This document shows positions 51,986-60,361 of a DNA stretch of 64,000 bases, piece after piece. Numbering within the stretch: position 1 is the stretch's first letter; each line of letters starts with the position of its first letter. Both the position numbers and the translations under genes were made by a program. The notes beneath the pieces are model-generated. The model worked only from the letters and a program-made list of their open reading frames with translations. It was not told the DNA's origin and did not search any database. Source of the DNA: Micavibrio sp. UBA7657. Lineage in GTDB: Bacteria > Pseudomonadota > Alphaproteobacteria > Micavibrionales > Micavibrionaceae. Location: contig DLHX01000008.1 of assembly GCA_002483465.1 (NCBI GenBank), positions 350,892 to 414,891 of the forward strand. The letters are read 5' to 3'.

Positions 51986-52941
51986 GCGATTGCTTTCAAC
52001 TTAGCCCGGAATTTTTCCAGCCGTTCGCGCACGGCCTCGACGCTGAGCGACGTCATCAGGCTCGGCGCCGTTGCCGGATCGTAATCCTCATAGGCAACCA
52101 GCGCGTCATAGCTCTCCGGCGTCGAAACATAATCCGCATGCGCGCCCCATGGCCTGTAAAGATGCGGATAGCTAGGGCCGAATAAACCAAGCGTCGGCAC
52201 ACCTCCCGCCGCCGCCGTATGCATCAGGCCGGAATCATTCCCGATATAAAGTGCGCAGCGCGCCAGCGCCGCCGCCACCGTTCCGGCATCGGCCATGGCA
52301 ATCATATTGATCTGTCTCTCAGCCGGCACAGAATTAAGAACCTCCATCGCAACGCTCTCCTCGCCCGGCGCGGCAAACACCGCCACCCGCGCGCCCGGTA
52401 AAATTCCGCTCGGCCCGGTGATATGCCGGACGATCTCGATGAATCTCTCCGCTGGCCACATCTTACCCTGCCAGTTCGCCGCTGGACCGACACCCAGCAC
52501 CGCCCCGCCCGCCGGGATAAACCGCTCGGCCGCGTTGCGCTGCCCGTGCGTAAACCAGACTTCCGGCGAAGGCACGCTGCCGAGTTTCATAACCTGCGCC
52601 GCCTGCTCGACCTTGTGCCGTGATGAATCCTGCCCGCCCAGAATAAAACGCTGCCGCGCATGGATCAGCCGCGACACGGCGGAGTTGCGCATATCCACGA
52701 CGATGTCCCATTTCGTACCGACGACCTGCCGCCACAGATCGAACCAGTGAAGGCTGTATTTATGCTTTTCCAGCGAAATGACTTTATTGAGACCTGGATA
52801 ACCCGCAAACAACGACGCCGCAATCGGTCCGGCCACAATCGTCACGCTGGCGCTTGGGTGGTTTCGCGTTATATAACCAAGAAGGCCGGTCGAAAGAACG
52901 GCATCGCCCAGGCGGCTCGATGTAATAAACAGGATCTTCAT
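51982..52941 (-). CDS. Glycosyltransferase family 9 (heptosyltransferase-like)
   Basis: Family 9 enzymes transfer heptose from ADP-heptose to lipopolysaccharide at the inner membrane. The 319-residue protein shows the MKILFITSSRLGDAV start, DIVVDMRNS, GPAANWQGKMWP and the C-terminal GNDSGLMHTAAAGGVPTLGLFGP that binds the nucleotide. The gmhA gene at 22319 supplies an earlier step of heptose synthesis. The exact acceptor is unknown. Confidence 0.88.
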   Translation of the reverse strand: MKILFITSSRLGDAVLSTGLLGYITRNHPSASVTIVAGPIAASLFAGYPGLNKVISLEKHKYSLHWFDLWRQVVGTKWDIVVDMRNSAVSRLIHARQRFILGGQDSSRHKVEQAAQVMKLGSVPSPEVWFTHGQRNAAERFIPAGGAVLGVGPAANWQGKMWPAERFIEIVRHITGPSGILPGARVAVFAAPGEESVAMEVLNSVPAERQINMIAMADAGTVAAALARCALYIGNDSGLMHTAAAGGVPTLGLFGPSYPHLYRPWGAHADYVSTPESYDALVAYEDYDPATAPSLMTSLSVEAVRERLEKFRAKLKAIA

Positions 52942-52950
52942 AAAGAAATC

Positions 52951-53697
52951 ATGGCAGAAAAAGCGTTTTATACAACCCTGAAAAACCGTGGATTAGTCAC
53001 AGTTTCCGGCCCTGACGCCCGCAAATTCCTGCAGGACATCGTCACCAACGATATCAATCTGCTGGACGCGCAGCCATCCGTCTATGCCTGCCTGCTGAGC
53101 CCGCAAGGAAAATTCCTGCATGATTTTTTCATCACGGAAAAAGACGGCGCGCTTCTCCTTGAATGCGAGGGTGGCATACGGGCACAGGATTTATCTTCCC
53201 GCCTCTCTAAATACAAACTCCGCGCCAATGTAAAAATCGAATGCGTAGAAAATATTTCCGTTTATTCAATACCGTCATCCTCCGGCTTGACCGGGGGATC
53301 CATCTATCCCGATCCACGGAATGCAGAATTGGGCTTCCGCGCCTTCGAAAAACCCGCTCTCCCCGAACAGCCTTTCGAAATCTGGGACGCCTTGCGCATT
53401 TCGCTTACAATCCCCGACGGCAGCCGCGATCTCGTCATTGATAAATCCGCGCTCGATGAAGGCCGCATCGACAAACTGAACGGCGTCTCCTACGACAAGG
53501 GTTGTTACGTCGGACAGGAACTCACCGCACGCATGCATCACCGCGGTTTGGGAAAAAAACATCTCTACATCGTCAGCGGCGAACTCCTCCGCGAACCCGG
53601 CGAGGAAATCCGCGTGAATGACGCTTTACTCGGCGAAATGCGCTCGCGCTGCGGCGATATCGGGCTTGCTTTATTAAAAGACGAAGTCGCTGGCTAA
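52951..53697 (+). CDS. ygfZ: YgfZ/GcvT-domain folate-binding protein with in-frame repeat insertion
   Basis: YgfZ-type proteins bind tetrahydrofolate and help maintain iron-sulfur enzymes. The 248-residue protein has the signature KGCYVGQELTARMHHRG, with the conserved Cys. At residues 108-118 a GTCATCC...GGATCCAT repeat half (53273-53303) is translated as SSSGLTGGSI between SVYSIP and YPDPRNAELG. Homologues have a shorter loop there. The start ATG at 52951 is ten bases from the divergent glycosyltransferase. Confidence 0.9.
   Translation: MAEKAFYTTLKNRGLVTVSGPDARKFLQDIVTNDINLLDAQPSVYACLLSPQGKFLHDFFITEKDGALLLECEGGIRAQDLSSRLSKYKLRANVKIECVENISVYSIPSSSGLTGGSIYPDPRNAELGFRAFEKPALPEQPFEIWDALRISLTIPDGSRDLVIDKSALDEGRIDKLNGVSYDKGCYVGQELTARMHHRGLGKKHLYIVSGELLREPGEEIRVNDALLGEMRSRCGDIGLALLKDEVAG
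53273..53303. repeat. GTCATCCTCCGG half-element inside ygfZ
   Basis: It begins CGTCATCCTCCGG and ends CCGGGGGATCCAT, near identical to 5308-5338 and 5647-5677. It is read in frame in YgfZ. Confidence 0.9.
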
Positions 53698-53700
53698 AAA

Positions 53701-56409
53701 TCAGGCCGCTTTACTTTTTTTTAAAGCCAGGGGGTTATTGGTTTTCATGCCCTCGCGGATGCTGGCCTGCGCGGCAGCAAGGCGCGCAATCGGCACACGG
53801 TATGGCGAGCACGAAACATAATCCAGTCCGACCTTCTCGCAGAAAGCAATCGATGCCGGGTCGCCGCCATGTTCGCCGCAGATCCCGAGCTTCAGTTGCG
53901 TGTTCACCGAACGCCCGCGCTCGGTCGCAATCTCGATGAGTTGCCCGACACCCGCCGTATCCAGCGAAGCGAACGGGTCACGCTCGAAGATGCCTTTGCC
54001 GACATAGGCAGGAAGGAAATTCGCCGCGTCATCACGTGAAACACCAAGCGTCGTCTGTGTCAGGTCGTTCGTGCCGAAGCTGAAGAAATCCGCCTCTTCC
54101 GCGATTTCATTAGCCGTCAGCGCTGCACGCGGCAGCTCGATCATTGTGCCCGTCAGGAACTCGATCTTCGTTTTCTTTTCCTCAAACACTGCGGCGGCTG
54201 TGTTTTCCACGACTTCACGCATCAGGGCCAGCTCTTTGCGCGTCGCCACCAACGGGATCATGATTTCGACCTGAGCCGTCTTGCCGGTTTTCTTCCCGGC
54301 TTCCAGCGCGCCTTCGATAATCGCCCGCGCCTGCATCTCGTAAATTTCCGGGTACGTAATGCCAAGACGGCAACCACGGTGACCAAGCATCGGGTTCATC
54401 TCGTGCAGATCATTCAGACGCCTGCGCACCGCATCGCTTTCAATCCCAGCAGCCTTCGCGAACGAAACGATATCTTCCGGCTCGTGCGGCAGGAATTCGT
54501 GCAGCGGCGGATCAAGCAGGCGTACGGTAACAGGCAAACCTTGCATGATCTCGAACAACTGAGCGAAATCCGAACGCTGCTCGGGCAGCAATTTCGACAA
54601 TGCCTTGCGGCGTTTGTCTTCGTTATCCGCAAAAATCATCTCGCGCACGCTCTGAATGCGGCTTGGCTCAAAGAACATATGCTCGGTGCGGCAAAGCCCA
54701 ACGCCTTCCGCGCCGAAATCACGCGCCGTACGCGCATCCAGCGGCGTTTCCGCGTTCGCGCGCACTTTCATGCGGCGACGTTCATCAGCCCATTGCATGA
54801 TGGTTCCAAAATCGCCGGACATTTTCGGCTTGATCGTCGCCACTTCACCGAGCATCACCTCGCCCGTCGAGCCGTCAATCGTAATGATATCGCCTTCGTT
54901 GATTTTCTGGTCGCGGAAGCGAATGACTTTCGCTTTCTGGTCGATGTGCAGTTCACCCGCACCGGCAACGCACGCCTTGCCCATGCCGCGCGCGACAACT
55001 GCCGCGTGGCTGGTCATACCGCCGCGCGAAGTTAAAATCCCCTGCGCCGCGTGCATGCCGTGAATATCTTCCGGCGATGTTTCCTGACGGCACAAAATAA
55101 CCGCCTCGCCCGCATGCGCTTTCACTTCCGCATCATCCGAATTGAAGACGATCTTGCCGCTCGCCGCGCCGGGTGAAGCCGGCAGGCCTTTCGTGATAAT
55201 ATTTTTCTCCGCCTTCGGATCCAGTGTCGGGTGCAGGAGTTGATCCAGCGATTGCGGATCAACGCGCAGCAGCGCCTCTTCCTGCGTAATCAGTTTTTCA
55301 TTCACCATATCGACAGCAATCTTGAGCGCCGCCGCTGCCGTGCGCTTGCCATTCCGGGTCTGGAGCATATACAGCTCACCCTTCTGCACTGTGAATTCAA
55401 TGTCCTGAATATCCCGGAAATGTTTTTCTAACTTCAGACGCAAATCGCCGAGCTTCTTGAACACACCCGGCATCGACTCTTCCATCGACGGAAGATCGCT
55501 GCCCTCTTTCTCGCGCCCCTGCTTCGTTAGCGATTGCGGCGTGCGTATACCCGCCACCACATCCTCGCCCTGCGCGTTGATCAAATATTCGCCGTAGAAA
55601 TAATTTTCACCGGTCGACGGGTCGCGCGTGAACGCAACGCCAGTCGCACAATCATCGCCCATATTGCCGAACACCATCGCCTGCACGTTCACAGCCGTGC
55701 CCCAGCTTTCGGGAATTTCATTGAGCTTGCGGTACGTCACCGCGCGCGGCGTCATCCATGAATTGAACACAGCGCCGATCGCGCCCCATAGCTGCTCATG
55801 CACATCATCTGGAAATGGACGTCCAAGCTCGCGGTTCACAATCTCTTTAAATTCGCCGACGATCTCTTTCCAGCCTTCGGCCTTGATATCGGTATCGTTC
55901 TTGATCTTGTTAAAGCGTTTGTAATTATCAATCACATCTTCGAATTCATGATGATCAACCTCGAGAACAACATCCGAATACATCTGGATGAAGCGGCGGT
56001 AGGAATCCCACGCGAAACGCGCATCGCCCGAATTCTGGACAAGCCCCTCAACGGTCTTGTCATTCAAACCAAGATTCAAAACAGTATCCATCATCCCCGG
56101 CATCGACGCGCGCGCACCCGAACGCACCGAAACCAGCAGCGGGTTCTTCACATCGCCAAACTTCATGTTCATGGATTTCTCTACGAGGCCAAGAGCCGCC
56201 TCGACTTCTTTCTTCAGCGCGTCGGGGTATTTCCTGCCATTGGCGTAATAATGAACGCAGACATCCGTGACGATGGTGAAACCGGGGGGTACAGGCAGCC
56301 CAAGGTTGGACATTTCCGCCAGATTCGCGCCCTTACCGCCGAGCAATTCCTTCATAGTGGCATTGCCGTCAGTCTTGCTGGCGCCGAAACTATAGACCCA
56401 CTTGGTCAT
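53701..56409 (-). CDS. ppdK: Pyruvate phosphate dikinase
   Basis: PpdK interconverts pyruvate, ATP and phosphate with phosphoenolpyruvate, AMP and diphosphate. The 902-residue protein has an ATP-grasp N-terminal domain (start MTKWVYSFGASKTDG), a swivelling phospho-His domain with GGMTSHAAVVARGMGK, and a C-terminal PEP/pyruvate barrel ending in SFGTNDLTQTT and the GICGEHGGDP motif. With maeB at 10348 it can carry carbon from malate to PEP. Length is typical. Confidence 0.97.
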   Translation of the reverse strand: MTKWVYSFGASKTDGNATMKELLGGKGANLAEMSNLGLPVPPGFTIVTDVCVHYYANGRKYPDALKKEVEAALGLVEKSMNMKFGDVKNPLLVSVRSGARASMPGMMDTVLNLGLNDKTVEGLVQNSGDARFAWDSYRRFIQMYSDVVLEVDHHEFEDVIDNYKRFNKIKNDTDIKAEGWKEIVGEFKEIVNRELGRPFPDDVHEQLWGAIGAVFNSWMTPRAVTYRKLNEIPESWGTAVNVQAMVFGNMGDDCATGVAFTRDPSTGENYFYGEYLINAQGEDVVAGIRTPQSLTKQGREKEGSDLPSMEESMPGVFKKLGDLRLKLEKHFRDIQDIEFTVQKGELYMLQTRNGKRTAAAALKIAVDMVNEKLITQEEALLRVDPQSLDQLLHPTLDPKAEKNIITKGLPASPGAASGKIVFNSDDAEVKAHAGEAVILCRQETSPEDIHGMHAAQGILTSRGGMTSHAAVVARGMGKACVAGAGELHIDQKAKVIRFRDQKINEGDIITIDGSTGEVMLGEVATIKPKMSGDFGTIMQWADERRRMKVRANAETPLDARTARDFGAEGVGLCRTEHMFFEPSRIQSVREMIFADNEDKRRKALSKLLPEQRSDFAQLFEIMQGLPVTVRLLDPPLHEFLPHEPEDIVSFAKAAGIESDAVRRRLNDLHEMNPMLGHRGCRLGITYPEIYEMQARAIIEGALEAGKKTGKTAQVEIMIPLVATRKELALMREVVENTAAAVFEEKKTKIEFLTGTMIELPRAALTANEIAEEADFFSFGTNDLTQTTLGVSRDDAANFLPAYVGKGIFERDPFASLDTAGVGQLIEIATERGRSVNTQLKLGICGEHGGDPASIAFCEKVGLDYVSCSPYRVPIARLAAAQASIREGMKTNNPLALKKSKAA

Positions 56410-56479
56410 ACGTAACTCCCTGAACTCTATATCTAAAAGGGTGTAGTCTTTTTAAACGCCCCGGACGAAAAAGTTAAGC

Positions 56480-56505
56480 AAAAAACGCCGGTTTTGGGCC
56501 GTTTT
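56480..56505 (-). terminator. Possible intrinsic terminator of the GNAT gene
   Basis: On the minus strand AAAACGGCC pairs with GGCGTTTT around a seven-base loop, with one bulged G, and is followed by a T run. It starts five bases after the GNAT stop. Confidence 0.45.
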
Positions 56506-56509
56506 GAGC

Positions 56510-57052
56510 TTAATTTTGCAGGTTTTTCACCAGCATCAGGCATAACTGGTCGTCCACGGCCTTGAATTCGCCTTCCACAACGACTTTTCGGTCATAGGTG
56601 GCCCCGAATCCGTCGGGAATATAGCCGAGCTTTATATACAGCCTCTGCGCCGCCCCGAACCCCGGGTGCAGCCCGAAACTGATGCCCATACTCTTACACC
56701 CTTTGCGTGCAGCAAGTTCCTCGCAGTACACAATCATTTTTGTCGCGATACCCTGTTTCCGGAATTCTGAGAGAACATTCAAGTCCTGAATCTCGGGAAT
56801 TTCATGCGCCCGGAAAAACCCGTATTTCGGGTCCCAGTTGAGGATGCAATAACCCACATCCCCTTCCTCAACCTCGGCAATGAGAATCAGCCGCTCGCCC
56901 GCATGCTGGTATTCCATCTGCTGCTCGAAATAATCGACCTCTTTCGACTGGCGAAGCTCCGTCGACATTTCACGCAGCGATTCCAGATCCTTATGTCGCG
57001 CCTCGCGGATCCTGACATCCAGCTCGCTCTTTTGTATTTGTATCTCAGCCAT
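56510..57052 (-). CDS. GNAT-family N-acetyltransferase
   Basis: The 180-residue protein has a GNAT fold pattern. A first strand and helix (DVRIREARHKDLESLREM) are followed by the acetyl-CoA site V-SEFRKQGIATKMIVYCEELA (about 103-122). The C-terminal LYIKLGYIPDG is typical. The substrate is not known. Confidence 0.85.
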   Translation of the reverse strand: MAEIQIQKSELDVRIREARHKDLESLREMSTELRQSKEVDYFEQQMEYQHAGERLILIAEVEEGDVGYCILNWDPKYGFFRAHEIPEIQDLNVLSEFRKQGIATKMIVYCEELAARKGCKSMGISFGLHPGFGAAQRLYIKLGYIPDGFGATYDRKVVVEGEFKAVDDQLCLMLVKNLQN

Positions 57053-57072
57053 AAACTTCCTAATAATAGAGA

Positions 57073-57603
57073 ATGCGTTCGTTCATCCACCTCAAACTTA
57101 TAACACTTATAGCACTTCTCGCCGGTTTTGCCTCCCCCGCTCTCGCGGAAGGAACGTCCGCCATGCATTACACGCACATTCAGGAAACCGCGCCCGACAG
57201 CGGCACCACCCATATCCGCATGAAGACGGTCGGTCAGGACGAAGAACCCGCGAAAGAAGAAGAACCGGCGCAGATACGCATCTGGAATAAATACAAGGCC
57301 CTCGCCTCCGGCAAACCCGAAATGACCGGGGAAGAAGAAGCCGCAGCCGAGGAAGCCGACAAAAAAGAAGCCGAGGAAAAAGCAGCTAGCGCTGAAAAAG
57401 CCAAACAGGAAGAAGCCGAAAAAACCGCGAAGACCGAGCAGCAACCCGCCCCGCCCACCGGCATCGCCCTGATCATCGACGAATACCGCAAGAACAAGGC
57501 ACAACGCAGCCAGATGCGCTCGCTTACCATCACCAGGCCCGACGATTTCCAGCCCGCCGCCGGTGAAAGCGAAGAAAAGCCTCAGCAAAAGCCCGAAGGC
57601 TGA
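57073..57603 (+). CDS. Exported Ala/Glu/Lys-rich hypothetical protein
   Basis: A signal peptide with a probable cut after SPALA (about 26) precedes a 150-residue mature part. The stretch EEEAAAEEADKKEAEEKAAS (about 97-116) is likely a long helix or coiled coil. The C-terminus is charged and probably disordered. No family was recognised. It is divergent from the GNAT gene by 20 bases. Confidence 0.6.
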   Translation: MRSFIHLKLITLIALLAGFASPALAEGTSAMHYTHIQETAPDSGTTHIRMKTVGQDEEPAKEEEPAQIRIWNKYKALASGKPEMTGEEEAAAEEADKKEAEEKAASAEKAKQEEAEKTAKTEQQPAPPTGIALIIDEYRKNKAQRSQMRSLTITRPDDFQPAAGESEEKPQQKPEG

Positions 57604-57641
57604 GAATTGTCATTCCGATTCAATTCCTATAAAACCGTTTC

Positions 57642-58655
57642 ATGACAGCACAGGCCGGAAAAAAACAATCCGCACCCGCAGGCCCTCTCGACAGGCTCTC
57701 GGATCTATTGGCAGGTGACATGAAATCCGTGAACGCGGAAATCATCCGCCGCATGGATTCTCCCGTCGCATTAATTCCGAAACTCGCGAGTTACCTGATC
57801 GCCGCCGGCGGCAAACGCATCCGCCCGCTCATGACACTCGCCTCCACCTCCATTTTCAGTGGCGACATCAAACGTGCCCACAGCCTCGCCGCCGCCGTCG
57901 AATTCATTCACACGGCAACATTACTTCATGACGATGTCGTAGATGAAAGCACCGCCCGACGTGGACAGGATTCCGCCAATCTCGTCTTCGGGAACCAGGC
58001 CAGCGTACTCGTCGGCGATTTTCTTTTCTCCCGCGCATTCCAGCTTATGGTCGATGACGGCTCGCTCGATGTCCTGCGCATTCTCTCCGACGCCTCCGCC
58101 ATCATCGCGCAGGGCGAAGTCATGCAGCTCGCCACCGCCAACAATCTTTCGACCGGCATGGGCGAATATCTCGAGGTCATCCGCGCCAAAACCGCCGCCC
58201 TGTTCGCTGCCGCCTGCGAAGTCGGGCCCGTGATTGCCGGAGCAGACGCCGCTGCGACGCGCGCCATGGCAGAATACGGTCTCAATCTCGGCATTGCGTT
58301 CCAGATCGCCGACGACGCGCTCGATTATGCCGCCACGCAAGACAAAATCGGCAAGACACCGGGCGATGATTTCCGCGAAGGCAAAATGACCGCACCGATT
58401 ATTCTCGCGCTCATGAAAGCCTCGCCGGAGGAAATGAAATTCTGGTCGCGCACGCTCGGTGAAAAACAACAGACCGAACAGGATTTCAACGAAGCCTGCC
58501 GCCTGATCAAACAACACGATTCAATCGCGCAATCCCTTGAACTCGCCAACGACTACGGCAACAAGGCGCGGCTTGCCCTCGCCGAAGCGCCCGACCATCC
58601 CATGCGGGCATTACTCGATGAATTGATTTTTTACACGATCAGCCGCGAGAGCTAA
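57642..58655 (+). CDS. Long-chain polyprenyl diphosphate synthase (octaprenyl/decaprenyl type)
   Basis: The enzyme extends farnesyl diphosphate to the side chain of ubiquinone. The 337 residues include GGKRIRP, the first Asp-rich motif LHDDVVD, GDFLFSRAF and the second motif IADDALDY. The first motif is DDxxD, as in long-chain synthases, whereas ispA at 23847 has DDLPAMD. Chain length cannot be read from sequence. It overlaps the convergent response regulator gene by four bases. Confidence 0.9.
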   Translation: MTAQAGKKQSAPAGPLDRLSDLLAGDMKSVNAEIIRRMDSPVALIPKLASYLIAAGGKRIRPLMTLASTSIFSGDIKRAHSLAAAVEFIHTATLLHDDVVDESTARRGQDSANLVFGNQASVLVGDFLFSRAFQLMVDDGSLDVLRILSDASAIIAQGEVMQLATANNLSTGMGEYLEVIRAKTAALFAAACEVGPVIAGADAAATRAMAEYGLNLGIAFQIADDALDYAATQDKIGKTPGDDFREGKMTAPIILALMKASPEEMKFWSRTLGEKQQTEQDFNEACRLIKQHDSIAQSLELANDYGNKARLALAEAPDHPMRALLDELIFYTISRES

Positions 58656-59062
58656 CCGCTCTCATTCACCGCGTGGCGTTCCAGCCATAATTTTTCGATC
58701 TGCGAACGCAGCTCTTTCGGCTCCAGCGGCTTGTAAATAACGCCAATCACCCCAAGCGCCTTGTAAGTATCGATCATCTTCACTTTCTGCCGCTCGGTCA
58801 CGAAGATCACCGGCGGGTTGGTATAGGCGGGGCTCTTGCGCAACGCCTCGATCGTGTCCGGCCCGTTCATGTCTGGCATCCGCAGATCAAGAAGAATAAG
58901 CTCGGGCTGCAACTCGCGGAGCCGCGCAATCAACTCTCGCCCCGTCGCACAGGTCACAAGGAAATGTGGGTCATCCTCATCACCGCCCAGCGCCTCTTTG
59001 ACGATCTTCCGCGCCTGCGGCTCGTCATCGACATAAACCATACGTTTAGGAAAATCACTCAT
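58652..59062 (-). CDS. CheY-like single-domain response regulator
   Basis: The 136-residue protein is a lone receiver domain. The acidic pair is DD (12-13), the phosphorylation site D59 in LLDL, with T89 and K111 in IYKP. No histidine kinase or output domain lies nearby. It ends in the polyprenyl synthase stop with a four-base overlap. Confidence 0.88.
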   Translation of the reverse strand: MSDFPKRMVYVDDEPQARKIVKEALGGDEDDPHFLVTCATGRELIARLRELQPELILLDLRMPDMNGPDTIEALRKSPAYTNPPVIFVTERQKVKMIDTYKALGVIGVIYKPLEPKELRSQIEKLWLERHAVNESG

Positions 59063-59112
59063 GCACGGGTGAGTTTAGCATTTTTCAGCCCGATTTCGAA
59101 GACCCAGCTTGC

Positions 59113-59141
59113 TTGACACATACCCCATGGGGGTATATAAT
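59113..59141 (+). promoter_or_regulatory. Consensus promoter with CsoR-type operator, metal-efflux operon
   Basis: TTGACA (59113-59118) and TATAAT (59136-59141) are separated by 17 bases. The spacer holds the inverted repeat ATACCCC-ATG-GGGGTAT (59120-59136), which resembles CsoR/RcnR-family operators. The start codon at 59148 lies where transcription would begin. Repressor binding would block RNA polymerase, and metal would relieve this. Confidence 0.8.
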
Positions 59142-59147
59142 CTAAGA

Positions 59148-59768
59148 ATGCGATTCCTGTTATTTTGCGCCATTTTTTTACTGCCCCTCACCGCCCACGC
59201 CCGGCCTGTGTCATGGCCCGGCGGCTGGATGGTGATGCTGATGAACGACACCGCCAGCAACGGCGCGCAAATCAATTACACCCTCACCCCGAAATACGCG
59301 CTCGGCATTCAGCATGAATATTTCCGTGAAGAGAAATTCAACATGGACGCCGCCACGCTCGATATTCTGCTCAAGCGCTGGAACAACACAGGTTCACAAG
59401 CCAACCTTTATTTCAAATCCGGCGCTGGAATCGCCTACGGAAGCGACGACACCGACCCCGCCGCATTCGCAGGGCTGGAAATCGACTGGGAAGACCGCCG
59501 CTTTTTCACCCTCTACGAAAACCGGTTTTTCTACGCAGGTGATCAGGACAAATTCATCAAGCACAAAGCCCGCCTCGGCGTCGCACCGTATGAGGGCGAT
59601 TACGGCGACCTGCACACCTGGATCATGCTGCAGGCCGATTACGACGCGGGCGCTGACGATACATTTTCCCTCACCCCGCTCGTCCGCTTGTTCAAGGGCA
59701 CAACATTGATCGAAGCCGGATACAATCTCGATGGGGGCGTTCTGTTCAACCTGACCAAACAATTCTAG
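59148..59768 (+). CDS. Outer-membrane beta-barrel-like protein of the metal-efflux operon
   Basis: The 206-residue protein has a signal peptide (about 1-18, cut after AHA). Amphipathic strands with aromatic girdles and a C-terminal Phe suggest a small outer-membrane beta-barrel. It is the first gene of the CsoR-regulated operon, ten bases ahead of the HMA protein. The ATG at 59148 is chosen because it follows the -10 element and starts a clean signal peptide; the message would be leaderless. The role in metal release is inferred. Confidence 0.65.
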   Translation: MRFLLFCAIFLLPLTAHARPVSWPGGWMVMLMNDTASNGAQINYTLTPKYALGIQHEYFREEKFNMDAATLDILLKRWNNTGSQANLYFKSGAGIAYGSDDTDPAAFAGLEIDWEDRRFFTLYENRFFYAGDQDKFIKHKARLGVAPYEGDYGDLHTWIMLQADYDAGADDTFSLTPLVRLFKGTTLIEAGYNLDGGVLFNLTKQF

Positions 59769-59777
59769 GAGACACAC

Positions 59778-60086
59778 ATGAAAAAATTTTTTCTCACCCT
59801 CGCCGCACTTCTGACCTTCGCATCCCCCGCCTTTGCCGACCACAACGGCAAAACACACGGCGCGCTCGACACCATAACCGTCGGCGTCGACGGCATGGTC
59901 TGTGATTTCTGCGCCCGCTCTCTCGAAAAAAGCTTTTACCAGCTTGAAAATGTCGAGGGCGTCATCATCGACCTCGATAAAAAAACCATGGCGCTTGAAA
60001 TCGACCAGGGCACGCAGCTTACGGACGAAAAAATAAAAGAGCTCGTCTATTACTCCGGCTATAAGGTCCGCGATATAAAACGATGA
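59778..60086 (+). CDS. Periplasmic HMA-domain metal-binding protein
   Basis: A signal peptide (about 1-21, cut after FADH) is followed by a heavy-metal-associated domain with the metal site GMVCDFC (the CxxC pair). It probably binds copper or another soft metal in the periplasm. It overlaps the start of the CsoR-family gene by four bases. AGGAGA lies upstream of the ATG. Confidence 0.85.
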   Translation: MKKFFLTLAALLTFASPAFADHNGKTHGALDTITVGVDGMVCDFCARSLEKSFYQLENVEGVIIDLDKKTMALEIDQGTQLTDEKIKELVYYSGYKVRDIKR

Positions 60087-60361
60087 GCAAACATCCCAGC
60101 CACGAAAACGAACTCAAAAAACTCAACCGCATCGTCGGTCAGGTCGAAGGCATATCCCGCATGATCGGCGAAGGCCGCTATTGCCCCGACATCATCGCCC
60201 AGCTCCGCGCCGCGCGCGCCGCCCTGCGCTCGGTCGAGGCCAATATCCTCGAAACCCACTTGCAACACTGCGTCACGGACGCCATGATGGCCGGCAATCG
60301 CAAGAAAGCATCCGAAAAAATCATGGAGCTCGGCGATCTGCTGAAAAGGTTCGATCAATGA
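60083..60361 (+). CDS. CsoR/RcnR-family metal-sensing repressor
   Basis: The 92-residue all-helical protein has the family layout. C34, H59 and C63 fit the C-H-C metal site of CsoR-type copper sensors (C36, H61 and C65 in the Mycobacterium protein). Nickel sensing as in InrS is an alternative. It has no HTH and binds the operator through its basic tetramer face. It probably controls its own operon at 59113. It overlaps both neighbours by four bases. Confidence 0.9.
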   Translation: MSKHPSHENELKKLNRIVGQVEGISRMIGEGRYCPDIIAQLRAARAALRSVEANILETHLQHCVTDAMMAGNRKKASEKIMELGDLLKRFDQ

